From: Thiobacillus sp.
Lineage (GTDB): Bacteria > Pseudomonadota > Gammaproteobacteria > Burkholderiales > Thiobacillaceae
DNA: 25,545 bases
NCBI RefSeq assembly: GCF_024708915.1
Contig: NZ_JANJXQ010000159.1
Location: 1-25,545 of the forward strand
Direction of reading: 5' to 3'
Shown here: positions 16,430-25,145 of the stretch, one piece after another
How the letters are laid out: the number at the start of each line of letters is the position of its first letter
Numbering within the stretch: position 1 is the first letter of the stretch
Made by a program: the position numbers and the translations under genes
Notes under the pieces: model-generated
Told to the model about the DNA's origin: nothing
Databases searched by the model: none
Seen by the model: only the letters and a program-made list of their open reading frames with translations

Positions 16430-17281
16430 ATGAACATCTATCGCAGGTACTTTCTCGCGGCCGTTGCAGCCTTGTCGTTGGCCGCCTGCGAACAGCCGGC
16501 CACGACCGCCAGAGACAGCATTGCGGCAACGGTAGGCGGCGACGCAATCGGCGAGGTCGAGCTGGGGCGTGCAGTGGCCCGTCTGGGCGAGTTGAATGCG
16601 GCCGAGTCCGCACAAGCGCGCGGCAGGGTGCTGGAAGCCCTGATCGATCAGCACCTGGTCAGCCAGGCAGCCAAAAAGGCCAGGCTGGAGCAGACTCCCG
16701 AGGTTGCCCTGGCAATGCAGCAGGCGCAGCGTCAGGTGCTGGTCGAGGCGTACATGGAACGCCTGTTCAAAGACATGGCCCAGCCTGCCGACACGGAAAT
16801 CCAGGACTATTACGCCAAGCATCCCGAATTGTTCGCGCAGCGCAAGGTATACCGCATCCAGGAACTGGAGTTGCAACTGGCACCGGCGCGCGTTGCCGAG
16901 GTCGAGGCGCAGCTCAAGCAGAGCCGCACGCTGGCCGAGTTTGCCGACTGGCTGCGTGCGCAGGGGATCGCCGGCAAGACTGGCGCGGCGGTCAAGCCGG
17001 CGGAACAGATTGCTGCCCCCATGCTGGCGCAGCTGATCAACATGAAGGACGGCCAGGTGGTGGTGGTGCCGATGGGGGGGAATCGTGTCAGCGTGCTGCA
17101 ATTGCAGGGCAGCCAGGCGCAGCCCGTCACGCTGGAGCAGGCCAGGGCCGCAATCGAGCGCGTCGTGCTGAGCGAGAAACGCAAAACCCTGCTGGAAGCC
17201 GAAATCGGAAAACTGCGCGCCAGCGAAAAAGTTGTCTATGCCAGCGGTTTCGCGCCGTCCTCGCAAACCGGAAAGCCCTGA
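16430..17281 (+). CDS. epsD: EpsD-family peptidyl-prolyl cis-trans isomerase lipoprotein
   Basis: A 283-residue lipoprotein: MNIYRRYF, hydrophobic segment, lipobox LAAC with Cys20. It then has a SurA/parvulin-like architecture, with the N-terminal helical segment beginning [15 protein letters not shown], a Lys/Gln-rich helical middle, [22 protein letters not shown], and a C-terminal segment around [20 protein letters not shown]. This matches the EpsD family of exopolysaccharide clusters in betaproteobacteria. Such proteins are named for a PPIase-like domain; isomerase activity is usually untested. The ATG at 16430 has GGAG 5 bases upstream, better than the ATG at 16415. It leads the rml operon with 7 bases to rmlB. 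A role in export or assembly of the polysaccharide is inferred. Confidence 0.8.
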   Translation: MNIYRRYFLAAVAALSLAACEQPATTARDSIAATVGGDAIGEVELGRAVARLGELNAAESAQARGRVLEALIDQHLVSQAAKKARLEQTPEVALAMQQAQRQVLVEAYMERLFKDMAQPADTEIQDYYAKHPELFAQRKVYRIQELELQLAPARVAEVEAQLKQSRTLAEFADWLRAQGIAGKTGAAVKPAEQIAAPMLAQLINMKDGQVVVVPMGGNRVSVLQLQGSQAQPVTLEQARAAIERVVLSEKRKTLLEAEIGKLRASEKVVYASGFAPSSQTGKP

Positions 17282-17288
17282 GTCCGGC

Positions 17289-18356
17289 ATGATTCTGATC
17301 ACCGGCGGCGCGGGGTTCATCGGCGCCAATTTCGTTATCGACTGGCTGGCGGCGGGCAACGAGCCCGTCGTCAATCTCGACAAGCTGACGTATGCAGGCA
17401 ATCTGGACAACCTGCGGTCGCTGCGTGAGGACGAGCGGCATATTTTCGTTGCGGGCGATATCGGCGATCGCGATCTGGTCGAAGCGCTGCTGCGCGAACA
17501 CCGGCCGCGCGCGATCGTCAATTTCGCGGCGGAAAGCCACGTCGACCGCTCCATTCACGGCCCGGCCGAATTCATCCAGACCAATGTCGTCGGCACCTTC
17601 AATCTGCTGGAGTCGGTGCGCGCCTGGTGGTCCCGGTTGCCCGCGGCCGAGCAGGCGGCGTTCCGTTTCCTGCACGTGTCGACCGACGAGGTGTACGGCT
17701 CGCTCGGCGCGAACGATCCGGCGTTTTCCGAAACCACGCCGTTTGCGCCGAACAGCCCCTATTCGGCCTCGAAGGCCGCGTCGGATCACCTGGTGCGGGC
17801 GTACCACCATACTTACGGCCTGCCGGTGCTGACCACCAACTGCTCGAACAATTACGGGCCGCTGCAGTTTCCTGAAAAGCTCATTCCGCTGGTCATCCAC
17901 AACGCGCTGGCGGGCAATCCGCTGCCGATCTACGGCGATGGCAGCAATGTTCGCGACTGGCTCTACGTCAGCGACCATTGCAGCGCGATCCGGCGCGTAC
18001 TGGAAGCGGGCAGGGTGGGCGAGACCTACAACATCGGCGGCTGCAACGAGAAAACCAATCTCGATGTGGTGAAGACGCTGTGCGCCATCCTCGACGAGCT
18101 GCACCCGGGCTCGCCGGTGACGCCGCATGCCCGCCTCATCGCCTTCGTCAAGGATCGTCCGGGCCACGACCAGCGCTATGCGATCGACGCCGGCAAGATC
18201 GAGCGCGAACTGGGCTGGACGCCGAGCGAAACCTTCGAGAGCGGCATCCGCAAGACGGTGGCCTGGTACCTGGCCAACCAGGACTGGGTGGCCCACCTCA
18301 CCAGCGGCGAATACCGCAACTGGGTGTCCAGGAATTACGCAGATCATCAGGTATGA
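17289..18356 (+). CDS. rmlB: dTDP-glucose 4,6-dehydratase
   Basis: Second step of dTDP-L-rhamnose synthesis: NAD-dependent conversion of dTDP-glucose to the 4-keto-6-deoxy sugar. An extended short-chain dehydrogenase of 355 residues with Rossmann motif GGAGFIG at 6-12, the dehydratase triad Thr132-Asp133-Glu134 in HVSTDEVYG, and the catalytic Tyr158-x3-Lys162 in PYSASKAA. The frame continues upstream to 17232, but the Rossmann strand starts directly at the ATG at 17289, 7 bases after epsD. The stop overlaps the rmlA start (ATGA), so the operon is translationally coupled. Complete and standard length. Confidence 0.97.
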   Translation: MILITGGAGFIGANFVIDWLAAGNEPVVNLDKLTYAGNLDNLRSLREDERHIFVAGDIGDRDLVEALLREHRPRAIVNFAAESHVDRSIHGPAEFIQTNVVGTFNLLESVRAWWSRLPAAEQAAFRFLHVSTDEVYGSLGANDPAFSETTPFAPNSPYSASKAASDHLVRAYHHTYGLPVLTTNCSNNYGPLQFPEKLIPLVIHNALAGNPLPIYGDGSNVRDWLYVSDHCSAIRRVLEAGRVGETYNIGGCNEKTNLDVVKTLCAILDELHPGSPVTPHARLIAFVKDRPGHDQRYAIDAGKIERELGWTPSETFESGIRKTVAWYLANQDWVAHLTSGEYRNWVSRNYADHQV

Positions 18357-19237
18357 ACACACGCAAGGGCATCATCCTCGCCGGCGGCTCCGGCACCCGC
18401 CTGTATCCCGTCACGCAGGCGGTCTCCAAGCAGCTGCTGCCGGTCTACGACAAGCCCATGGTGTACTACCCGCTGACCACGCTGATGCTGGCGGGGATCC
18501 GCGACATCCTGCTGATCTCGACCTCGCAGGACACGCCACGCTTCGAGCAGCTGCTGGGCGACGGTGCGCAATGGGGGCTCAACATTCGGTATGCAGTGCA
18601 GGCGGAGCCCGAAGGGCTGGCGCAGGCTTTCCTCATCGGCAGCGATTTCATCGGCAACGGCTCCAGCGCGCTGGTGCTGGGTGACAACATCTTCTACGGT
18701 CACGAACTCAGCCAGGATCTGCGCGCGGCGGGGCAGCGCGAACACGGTGCCACCGTGTTCGCCTATCCGGTGCAAGACCCCGAGCGGTACGGCGTGGTCG
18801 AGTTCGACGCTGCCGGACGCGCGGTCAGCCTGGAGGAAAAACCCGCCAAGCCCAAGTCGCGCTATGCCGTCACCGGCCTGTATTTCTACGACAACCGGGT
18901 GATCGACATCGCGCGTGACTTGAAGCCCTCGCCACGCGGCGAACTGGAAATCACCGATGTCAATCGCCAGTACCTGGAATGGGGCGGGCTCGACGTGCAG
19001 GTGATGGGACGCGGCCAGGCCTGGCTCGACACCGGTACCCACGATTCGCTGATCGAGGCGGCGCTCTACATCCAGACCATCGAGAAGCGGCAGGGCCTGA
19101 AAATCGCCTGTCCCGAGGAAATCGCCTACCGCCAGGGCTTCATCGACGCCGCGCAGCTGCAGGTATTGGCACATCCGCTGATGAAGAACGGCTACGGGCA
19201 GTACCTGATGGATGTGCTGAACGAGCGGGTGTTCTGA
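18353..19237 (+). CDS. rmlA: Glucose-1-phosphate thymidylyltransferase
   Basis: First step of the pathway: dTTP plus glucose-1-phosphate to dTDP-glucose. The 294-residue nucleotidyltransferase has the signature [16 protein letters not shown] at residues 6-21, then [17 protein letters not shown], the metal/nucleotide region [10 protein letters not shown], and [17 protein letters not shown]. The C-terminal region of short RmlA proteins is present ([25 protein letters not shown]). The start overlaps the rmlB stop and the stop overlaps the rmlC start (TGATG). An open frame that begins in rmlB at 17978 is an artefact. Likely feedback-controlled by dTDP-rhamnose, as known for the family. Confidence 0.97.
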   Translation: MNTRKGIILAGGSGTRLYPVTQAVSKQLLPVYDKPMVYYPLTTLMLAGIRDILLISTSQDTPRFEQLLGDGAQWGLNIRYAVQAEPEGLAQAFLIGSDFIGNGSSALVLGDNIFYGHELSQDLRAAGQREHGATVFAYPVQDPERYGVVEFDAAGRAVSLEEKPAKPKSRYAVTGLYFYDNRVIDIARDLKPSPRGELEITDVNRQYLEWGGLDVQVMGRGQAWLDTGTHDSLIEAALYIQTIEKRQGLKIACPEEIAYRQGFIDAAQLQVLAHPLMKNGYGQYLMDVLNERVF

Positions 19238-19779
19238 TGGAGGTGGTCGCAACCCAGCATCCGGATGTATTGTTGCTACGCCCTCAGGTGTTCGGCGATG
19301 CGCGCGGTTTTTTTTTCGAAAGCTACAACCACAGGGTTTTCTCCGAAGCCGGCATAGCCGCCGAGTTTGTGCAGGACAACCATTCGCGTTCGGCCAAGGG
19401 CGTGCTGCGCGGCTTGCATTACCAGATCCGGCAGCCGCAGGGCAAGCTGGTGCGCGTGGCGGCGGGCGAGGTGTTCGACGTGGCGGTCGACCTGCGCCGC
19501 AGCTCGCCGTATTTCGGGCGCGTCGCCAGCTTCTGCCTGTCGGCCGACACGCACGAGATGGCGTGGATTCCGCCGGGGTTCGCGCACGGTTTTCTGGTGC
19601 TGTCCGGGCATGCCGAGTTTCTCTACAAGACCACCGACTACTACGCGCCACAGTTCGAGCGCAGCCTGCTATGGAACGACCCTGCGCTCGACATTGCCTG
19701 GCCGCTGCAGGGCGAGCTGCTGTTGTCCGCCAAGGACCGGGCCGGCTTGCCGCTGGCCGAGTGCGAGGTGTTTGCGTGA
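19237..19779 (+). CDS. rmlC: dTDP-4-dehydrorhamnose 3,5-epimerase
   Basis: Third step: epimerises carbons 3 and 5 of the 4-keto intermediate. A cupin of 180 residues with DARGFFFESYN at 21-31, the catalytic base His61 in VLRGLHYQ, and the downstream EVFDVAVDLRRSSPYFG stretch, then WIPPGFAHGFLVLS and YKTTDYYAPQFERSLLWND. All family landmarks are present. It overlaps rmlA by one base and is overlapped by rmlD. A long run of T codes for consecutive Phe residues near the start, a possible slippage site, but the frame is intact. Confidence 0.97.
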   Translation: MEVVATQHPDVLLLRPQVFGDARGFFFESYNHRVFSEAGIAAEFVQDNHSRSAKGVLRGLHYQIRQPQGKLVRVAAGEVFDVAVDLRRSSPYFGRVASFCLSADTHEMAWIPPGFAHGFLVLSGHAEFLYKTTDYYAPQFERSLLWNDPALDIAWPLQGELLLSAKDRAGLPLAECEVFA

Positions 19780-20654
19780 GAATCCTGCTCACCGGCGTCA
19801 ACGGCCAGGTGGGCTGGGAATTGCAGCGCACGCTGGCGCCGCTGGGCGAGGTGATCGCTGCCGGCCGCAGCCTCCTTGACCTCGCCGATACGGCAAGCAT
19901 CCGTCGCACGGTGGCGGCGATCGCGCCGGATTTGATCGTCAACCCGGCAGCCTACACCGCGGTCGACAAGGCTGAATCCGAACCAGAGCTGGCGCGGGCC
20001 ATCAATGCGGATGCACCCGGCGAACTCGCCGCTTGCGGCGTTCCATTGGTACATTTTTCCACCGACTACGTGTTCGACGGACACAAACCGGGCGCGTATA
20101 CGGAAACGGACGTGCCGAACCCGCTTGGCGTGTACGGCGCGAGCAAACTGGCGGGCGAGCAGGCGGTGCAGCGTAGCGGCACTCCGCATCTGGTCCTGCG
20201 CGCCAGCTGGGTCTACGGCCTGCGCGGCCGCAACTTTCTGCTCACCATGCAGCGGCTGGCGCGCGAGCGCGACGTCCTGACGGTGGTCGACGACCAGTTC
20301 GGCGCGCCGACCTGGTCGCGCCTGATCGCCGAAGCCAGCGCTTTGACGGTTGCGCGCTGGCTGGACCGCCCCGATCGGGTTGCAGCATCCGGGATATATC
20401 ATCTGAGCTGCGGCGGCCGCACCAGCTGGCACGGCTTCACCGCGGCCATCCTGGCGCACATGGCGACGGCGGACACGAAACTGGCCCGGCTCACGGCGAC
20501 CCCGAGCTCGGGTTATCCCACGGCGGCAGTGCGCCCGGCCAATTCGCAGTTGAACTGCGACAAGCTGGCAACCTGCTTTGGCGTGCGTCTGCCCGATTGG
20601 GAAAGCGCGCTCGCCCTGTGCCTGGAACGGAACTTGCCTCAATCGACGAAATGA
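19776..20654 (+). CDS. rmlD: dTDP-4-dehydrorhamnose reductase, GTG start
   Basis: Final step: NAD(P)H-dependent reduction to dTDP-L-rhamnose. A short-chain dehydrogenase of 292 residues with nucleotide motif GVNGQVG at 7-13, the FSTDYVFDG segment, the YGASKLAGE Tyr-x3-Lys catalytic pair, and DQFGAPTWS. It starts with GTG inside the overlap GTGA with the rmlC stop. The open frame beginning at 19563 inside rmlC is not the true start. With this gene all four rhamnose genes are present in the order B-A-C-D. Confidence 0.96.
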   Translation: MRILLTGVNGQVGWELQRTLAPLGEVIAAGRSLLDLADTASIRRTVAAIAPDLIVNPAAYTAVDKAESEPELARAINADAPGELAACGVPLVHFSTDYVFDGHKPGAYTETDVPNPLGVYGASKLAGEQAVQRSGTPHLVLRASWVYGLRGRNFLLTMQRLARERDVLTVVDDQFGAPTWSRLIAEASALTVARWLDRPDRVAASGIYHLSCGGRTSWHGFTAAILAHMATADTKLARLTATPSSGYPTAAVRPANSQLNCDKLATCFGVRLPDWESALALCLERNLPQSTK

Positions 20655-20676
20655 TTTTTTTAGCCGAGCACACGAT

Positions 20677-22098
20677 ATGACCACCATCCATCCCGTGATC
20701 CTTTCCGGCGGCTCGGGCACGCGCCTGTGGCCCTTGTCCCGCGCGGCCCTGCCCAAGCAGCTGCTGCCGCTCGCCAGCGACCGCAGCCTGTTGCAGGACA
20801 CAGTCAGCCGTCTGGCAGACATGCCGGAAATGGCGGCACCGCTGATGGTGTGCAACGTCGAACATCGTTTCATGATTGCCGAGCAGATGCGCCAGATCGA
20901 CACCGTGCCGCATGCCATCGTGCTGGAGCCGGCGGGACGCAACACCGCACCGGCCATCGCTGTGGCTGCGCTGATGCTGTCGCGCGACGATCCCGACGCG
21001 CTGATGCTGGTGCTGCCGGCCGACCACCTGATCGGCGACGTCGCGGCCTTTCATGCTGCCATCCGCAGTGCCGCCGAAGCGGCAGGAAAAGGGCATCTGG
21101 CTACCTTCGGCATTGTCGCCGCCACCCCCGAAACCGGCTACGGTTACATCCGCAAGGGCGCGTTGCTGCCGGGCTGCGCCGGCGCGTACCAGGTGGCGGG
21201 CTTCGTCGAAAAACCCGACCTGGATACCGCGCAGCAGTACGTCGCGAGCGGTGACTATTTCTGGAACAGCGGCATGTTCCTGTTCCGGGCGGCGGATTTT
21301 CTCGACGAGTTGCAGGCTTTGCGCCCGGACATCCTGGAGGCCAGTCGTGCTGCGCTCGATGCCGCCATCCCCGACCTCGATTTCGTGCGCCTTGATCCCG
21401 CCGCGTTCGAGGCCTGCCCGTCGGAGTCGGTCGACTACGCGGTGATGGAGCATACCCGCCGCGCCGCCGTGGTGCCGGCGGACATGGCATGGAACGACAT
21501 CGGCGCCTGGTCGGCATTATGGGAAGTGGCGGTCAAGGACGCGCAGGGCAATGCCACCCGCGGCGACGTCATGCTGGAAAACGCCAGCAACAACTTCGTC
21601 CGTGCCGAAACGCGCATGGTGGCGATGCTCGGCGTGTCCGACCTGGTGGTGGTGGAAACCGCCGACGTGGTGCTGGTGGCGAACAAGGACCAGGTGCAGG
21701 ACGTGAAAAAACTGGTCGACCGCCTGAAAGCCGAAAAGCGCTGCGAGCATCTGGTCCACAAGCAGGTGCACAGGCCCTGGGGGTGGTACGAGGGCATCGA
21801 CGAGGGCGAGCGTTTCCAGGTCAAGCGCATCATGGTCAAGCCGGGCGAGAAGCTCAGCCTGCAGATGCATCACCACCGCGCCGAGCACTGGATCGTGGTG
21901 TCCGGTACCGCCAGCGTCACCTGCGGCGAGGCGGTCATGCTGCTGACCGAGAACCAGTCCACCTATATTCCGCTCGGCACGACGCACCGCCTGGAGAATC
22001 CCGGCAAGGTCGACCTGCATATGATTGAGGTGCAGTCGGGTTCTTATCTGGGCGAAGACGACATCGTGCGCTTCGAGGATATTTACAAGCGCAGTTGA
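20677..22098 (+). CDS. manC: Mannose-1-phosphate guanylyltransferase / mannose-6-phosphate isomerase
   Basis: Bifunctional enzyme of GDP-mannose synthesis (AlgA/XanB/ManC type), 473 residues. The guanylyltransferase domain opens with PVILSGGSGTRLWPLSR (6-22) and contains EPAGRNTAPAIAVAAL, LPADHLIGD, FVEKP and EHTRRAAVVPADMAWNDIGAW. A C-terminal cupin isomerase domain follows from about residue 360: HRPWGWYEGIDEGERFQVKR, then LSLQMHHHRAEHWIVVSGTA, with metal-ligand histidines. It begins 22 bases after rmlD and is probably cotranscribed. The upstream spacer is AT-rich with no strong Shine-Dalgarno. A phosphomannomutase (ManB/AlgC) is not in the window. Confidence 0.96.
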   Translation: MTTIHPVILSGGSGTRLWPLSRAALPKQLLPLASDRSLLQDTVSRLADMPEMAAPLMVCNVEHRFMIAEQMRQIDTVPHAIVLEPAGRNTAPAIAVAALMLSRDDPDALMLVLPADHLIGDVAAFHAAIRSAAEAAGKGHLATFGIVAATPETGYGYIRKGALLPGCAGAYQVAGFVEKPDLDTAQQYVASGDYFWNSGMFLFRAADFLDELQALRPDILEASRAALDAAIPDLDFVRLDPAAFEACPSESVDYAVMEHTRRAAVVPADMAWNDIGAWSALWEVAVKDAQGNATRGDVMLENASNNFVRAETRMVAMLGVSDLVVVETADVVLVANKDQVQDVKKLVDRLKAEKRCEHLVHKQVHRPWGWYEGIDEGERFQVKRIMVKPGEKLSLQMHHHRAEHWIVVSGTASVTCGEAVMLLTENQSTYIPLGTTHRLENPGKVDLHMIEVQSGSYLGEDDIVRFEDIYKRS

Positions 22099-22100
22099 GG

Positions 22101-22118
22101 CGGCCGGCCGGCTTTTTT
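22101..22118 (+). terminator. Probable terminator after manC
   Basis: A GC palindrome (GCCGGCCGGC, 22103-22112) is directly followed by six T residues, 3 bases after the manC stop. The stem is short once a loop is allowed, so strength is uncertain, but position and T-tract fit the end of the polysaccharide operon. Confidence 0.55.
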
Positions 22119-22263
22119 ATACGCGGGGTTCGCCGGCTTCGCGATCCATGCGCTCTCCTGTTGTAGTCCTTTGTTGTTTATGACAATTCCTGTTGATCCG
22201 ACGATCGGCCGGCGCGCGCTTGCGGCCCGGCATGGCCCGGTTTTCGATCTGCCCGCCGCGCCA

Positions 22264-22282
22264 TGTAGGACAAACGCCTACA
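22264..22282. promoter_or_regulatory. Inverted repeat, candidate regulator site upstream of flhD
   Basis: TGTAGG-ACAAACG-CCTACA is a perfect 6-bp dyad with a 7-base spacer, about 136 bases before the flhD ATG. The shape is typical of LuxR/NarL-class response-regulator sites. No specific regulator can be named. Between the manC terminator and this site (22119-22263) nothing else was recognised. Confidence 0.45.
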
Positions 22283-22355
22283 CCATGATTCGCCCGGGTT
22301 CCGTCCGGCAATACAGCGCATCTCTACGTTAACTTTCCCGGGGGTCGTCCGAAAA

Positions 22356-22388
22356 CGAATTCACCACGCTGACTTAAGTGTGAATTCG
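22356..22388. promoter_or_regulatory. 9-bp perfect inverted repeat in front of flhD
   Basis: CGAATTCAC and GTGAATTCG, separated by 15 bases and flanked by A-runs on both sides, end 29 bases before the flhD ATG and immediately upstream of its AAGGG ribosome binding region. It could be a dimeric operator with half-sites spaced 24 bp centre to centre, or a leader hairpin if transcribed. Confidence 0.55.
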
Positions 22389-22417
22389 AAAAAAATTCAA
22401 CGAAGAAGGGCAAGCAA

Positions 22418-22735
22418 ATGAAACTGGACGAAATGCTGGACGAGATGCGCGATGTCAATCTCAACTACCTGATGCTCGCGCAAAACATGATCCGGCACGA
22501 CAAGGCGACCGCCGTTTTTCGCCTGGGCATCAGCCAGGACGTGGCCGACCTGATCGAGGCGCTGACCCCGGCGCAAATCCTCAAGCTGGCCGCTTCCGGC
22601 ATGCTGGTGTCGCGTTTCCGCTTCGACGACGGCGTGGTGCTGAACATGCTGACCAGCTACACCAAGGATCGTGCATTGGCGCAATCCCATGCCGCCATTC
22701 TGATGGCGGGCCAGGCTGTGGAAGCGTTTGCCTGA
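22418..22735 (+). CDS. flhD: Flagellar transcriptional regulator FlhD
   Basis: Partner of FlhC in the FlhD4C2 master regulator that switches on class II flagellar genes. The 105-residue protein shows the family core LNYLMLAQNMIRHDKATAVF (15-34), RLGISQDVADLIEALTPAQ, then the helical LKLAASGMLVSRFRFDD segment. Length is close to the usual 105-120. A GAAGAAGGG lies upstream of the ATG. flhC follows after a 40-base gap with its own ribosome binding site. The long upstream region with two dyads suggests heavy regulation, as known for flhDC elsewhere. Confidence 0.96.
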   Translation: MKLDEMLDEMRDVNLNYLMLAQNMIRHDKATAVFRLGISQDVADLIEALTPAQILKLAASGMLVSRFRFDDGVVLNMLTSYTKDRALAQSHAAILMAGQAVEAFA

Positions 22736-22775
22736 TTTCGCATCGCAAGAAATAAAACAAGCAAGGGGAGGGGCC

Positions 22776-23330
22776 ATGAGCAAGAAAAGTCTGTTGACCG
22801 AGATGCGCGATACGCAACTGGCGATCGAATTGATCGAACTCGGTGCCCGCCCGCAGGTGCTGGAGTCCGAAACCTCGCTGTCGCGCGAGCGCCTGCTCAA
22901 GCTGTACAAGGAAGTCAAAGGCGTCTCGCCGCCCAAGGGCATGCTGCCGTTTTCGACCGACTGGTTCCTGACCTGGCTTCCCAACGTGCATTCCTCGCTG
23001 TTCATCAACATTCATCGCTACCTCACCAGGAACAGCGATTGCAGCGGCATCGAAGCGGTGCTCAAGAGCTATCGCCTGTATCAGGAATATCTCCACACCA
23101 ACCAGATCGAAGCCGTGCTGAGCTTCACCCGCGCCTGGACCCTGAACCGTTTCTTCGAAAGCCGCATGCTCGATACTGCCGTCTGCAGCGACTGCGGCGG
23201 CCATTTCGTGGTGCATACGGACGACCTGCACAGCCAGTACGTGTGCGGCCTCTGCAACATGCCGGCGCGCGCCGGGAAAACCCGCAAAGCCAAAGCTGCG
23301 GCCAGGACCGAACTGAGCGCCGCCGCCTGA
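22776..23330 (+). CDS. flhC: Flagellar transcriptional regulator FlhC
   Basis: DNA-contacting, zinc-binding subunit of the FlhD4C2 activator. It has 184 residues. The four zinc ligands are Cys137, Cys140, Cys157 and Cys160 in VCSDCGG and YVCGLCN. The family stretches GARPQVLESETSLSRERLLKLY and WFLTWLPNVHSSLF are present. The ATG at 22776 was chosen because of AAGGGGAGGGGCC just upstream and the family N-terminus; the frame also opens at 22728 inside flhD. The C-terminal tail is Ala/Lys rich. It shares the flhD transcript. Confidence 0.96.
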   Translation: MSKKSLLTEMRDTQLAIELIELGARPQVLESETSLSRERLLKLYKEVKGVSPPKGMLPFSTDWFLTWLPNVHSSLFINIHRYLTRNSDCSGIEAVLKSYRLYQEYLHTNQIEAVLSFTRAWTLNRFFESRMLDTAVCSDCGGHFVVHTDDLHSQYVCGLCNMPARAGKTRKAKAAARTELSAAA

Positions 23331-23355
23331 CGGATTTTCTCTCCGAAGTCCGGTG

Positions 23356-24114
23356 ATGGCGCGCCTGCCGATCAGTCTCCAGTCGCTCGTCATCCAGTGC
23401 ATCGCCGTGCTGCTGGCGATGCTGCCGCACACCCTGCCGCCAACCGTTTTTTCATTCCAGCCCGCGCTGTGGCAGTTCGCCCTGATACAAGGGGCCATCG
23501 CCGCCGGTCTCAGCATCGTCTGGCGGCAGCCGGCCTGGTGGCCGCCGCTGCATTTCGGTTTCCTGCCTGCCATCCTGCTGGCCCAACGGATTGATGCGCC
23601 GGCCTGGTTCCATCTGGCTGCATTCCTGCTGCTGCTTGCGTTTTACTGGAGCACCTTCCGCACCCGGGTGCCGCTGTATCTGTCCAGCCGCAAAGCCAGA
23701 CAGGCGCTGGCGTCGCTGCTGCCGCAGGCGCAGCCGCTCCGCTTCATCGATCTTGGCAGCGGATTTGGCGGCGTGCCGTGTTATCTGGAAAGCCGCTTTC
23801 CGCTCGGCCGCTTTTATGGCACCGAGCTTGCCCCCGCCCCCTGGCTCGTCAGCCGTTTGCGCGCCTGGCTGACAGGCAGCCGGGTGCGCTTCATGCGGCG
23901 CGATTACGCTCAACTCAGTCTGGCGGATTTCGATGTCGTGTTTGCTTTTCTTTCGCCCGCTGCCATGCCCGGGTTGTGGCGGCAGGCCCGCTCCCAGATG
24001 CGCAGCGGCAGTCTGCTGGTCAGCCTGTCGTTCGCCGTGGACGCGCAGCCGCCGGATCGCGTCGTAACGCTGGCGGAAGGCGCACGGCATACCTTGTATG
24101 CGTGGCGGATGTAG
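23356..24114 (+). CDS. Membrane-anchored class I SAM-dependent methyltransferase
   Basis: A 252-residue protein with three to four hydrophobic segments in the first 100 residues (about 10-24, 38-55, 64-76 and 83-100), followed by a Rossmann methyltransferase domain. Motif I is FIDLGSGFGG at 130-139, the acidic ribose-binding position is Glu157 in GTELAP, Asp183 lies in the motif III region, and a motif IV-like DVVFAFLSP at 193-201 lacks the NPPY of DNA methyltransferases. The ATG at 23356 is preceded in frame by GTG at 23353; either may be used. It lies 25 bases after flhC and 152 bases before motA, so it is probably expressed with flhDC. The substrate is unknown; a surface, lipid or flagellar target is conjecture. 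Confidence 0.82.
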   Translation: MARLPISLQSLVIQCIAVLLAMLPHTLPPTVFSFQPALWQFALIQGAIAAGLSIVWRQPAWWPPLHFGFLPAILLAQRIDAPAWFHLAAFLLLLAFYWSTFRTRVPLYLSSRKARQALASLLPQAQPLRFIDLGSGFGGVPCYLESRFPLGRFYGTELAPAPWLVSRLRAWLTGSRVRFMRRDYAQLSLADFDVVFAFLSPAAMPGLWRQARSQMRSGSLLVSLSFAVDAQPPDRVVTLAEGARHTLYAWRM

Positions 24115-24266
24115 GCGTCGCCACGCGGAAATACTGTCTCTGAGCCATCAAGTTTCCGCCGCGCCGGTCGAATCCTCATGGTGAGAGCGCTTGCTTCGCA
24201 TGCTTAAACTTCGGGGTGGACAGGACAGCTTCCGCTCCATGTCCCCGCCAAAAGGAACACACGGTT

Positions 24267-25127
24267 GTGCTAGTCATCGTTGGATATATTGTCGTCTTGT
24301 TCAGCATCTTCGGTGGCTTCGCGCTGGCGGGCGGGCACATGGCGGCGCTGTTCCAGCCGGTCGAACTCCTGATGATCGCGGGAGGCGCAGCAGGCGCCTT
24401 CTTCGTCGGCAACAACAGCAAGGCCATCAAGGCCACCCTGAAGGCCCTGCCTACCGTATTCAAGGGATCGAAATACACCCGCGCGCTATACATGGACATC
24501 ATGGCGCTGCTGTACGAGTTGCTGACCAAGATCCGCAAGGAAGGGCTGATGTCGGTGGAATCCGATGTCGACTCGCCTGAGAACAGTCCGCTGTTCGCGA
24601 AATACCCGGCGGTGATGGCCGATCACCACATCGTCGAATTCCTCACCGATTATCTGCGCCTGATGGTGAGCGGCAGCATGAATGCCTTCGAAATCGAAAA
24701 CCTGATGGACAATGAAATCGAAACCCATCACCACGAGGGCGAGCTTCCTTCCCATGTCATCGCCAAGGTGGGCGACGGCCTGCCTGCCTTCGGCATTATC
24801 GCGGCGGTGATGGGCGTGGTGCATACCATGGAGTCGGTCGGTCTGCCGCCGGCGGAACTGGGGATCCTGATTGCGCGCGCGCTGGTCGGCACCTTCCTCG
24901 GCATTCTGCTGGCTTATGGGTTTATCGGGCCGCTCGCGAGCCTGCTTGAACAAAAGCAGCACGAATCGACCAAGATGCTGCAGTGCATCAAGGTGACCTT
25001 GCTCGCCAGCCTGAATGGCTACGCACCGGCGATCGCCGTGGAATTCGGCCGCAAGGTGCTGTACTCGACCGAGCGCCCGACCTTCATCGAGCTCGAAACC
25101 CACGTCAAGAGCGCGAAATCGCGCTGA
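24267..25127 (+). CDS. motA: Flagellar motor stator protein MotA, GTG start
   Basis: Inner-membrane stator subunit that with MotB conducts ions to drive flagellar rotation. The 286-residue protein has four membrane segments and the known functional residues: Arg90 and Glu98 in KIRKEGLMSVE (rotor contact), Pro173 in GDGLPAFGIIAAVMG and Pro222 in GFIGPLASL. The GTG at 24267 was selected because LVIVGYIVVLFSIFGG is the family start, and AAAAGGA lies 11 bases upstream; a longer frame from 24216 adds non-family residues. motB starts 18 bases after the stop. The 152-base upstream gap probably contains a promoter, but no clear site was found. Confidence 0.96.
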   Translation: MLVIVGYIVVLFSIFGGFALAGGHMAALFQPVELLMIAGGAAGAFFVGNNSKAIKATLKALPTVFKGSKYTRALYMDIMALLYELLTKIRKEGLMSVESDVDSPENSPLFAKYPAVMADHHIVEFLTDYLRLMVSGSMNAFEIENLMDNEIETHHHEGELPSHVIAKVGDGLPAFGIIAAVMGVVHTMESVGLPPAELGILIARALVGTFLGILLAYGFIGPLASLLEQKQHESTKMLQCIKVTLLASLNGYAPAIAVEFGRKVLYSTERPTFIELETHVKSAKSR

Positions 25128-25145
25128 TCGGGGGGCGTCCCGCGT

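Noticed and set aside
24140..24240. Sigma-28-type flagellar promoter before motA
   Set aside because: TCAAG and TAAA-like boxes occur, but neither has a GCCGATAA-like partner at correct spacing.
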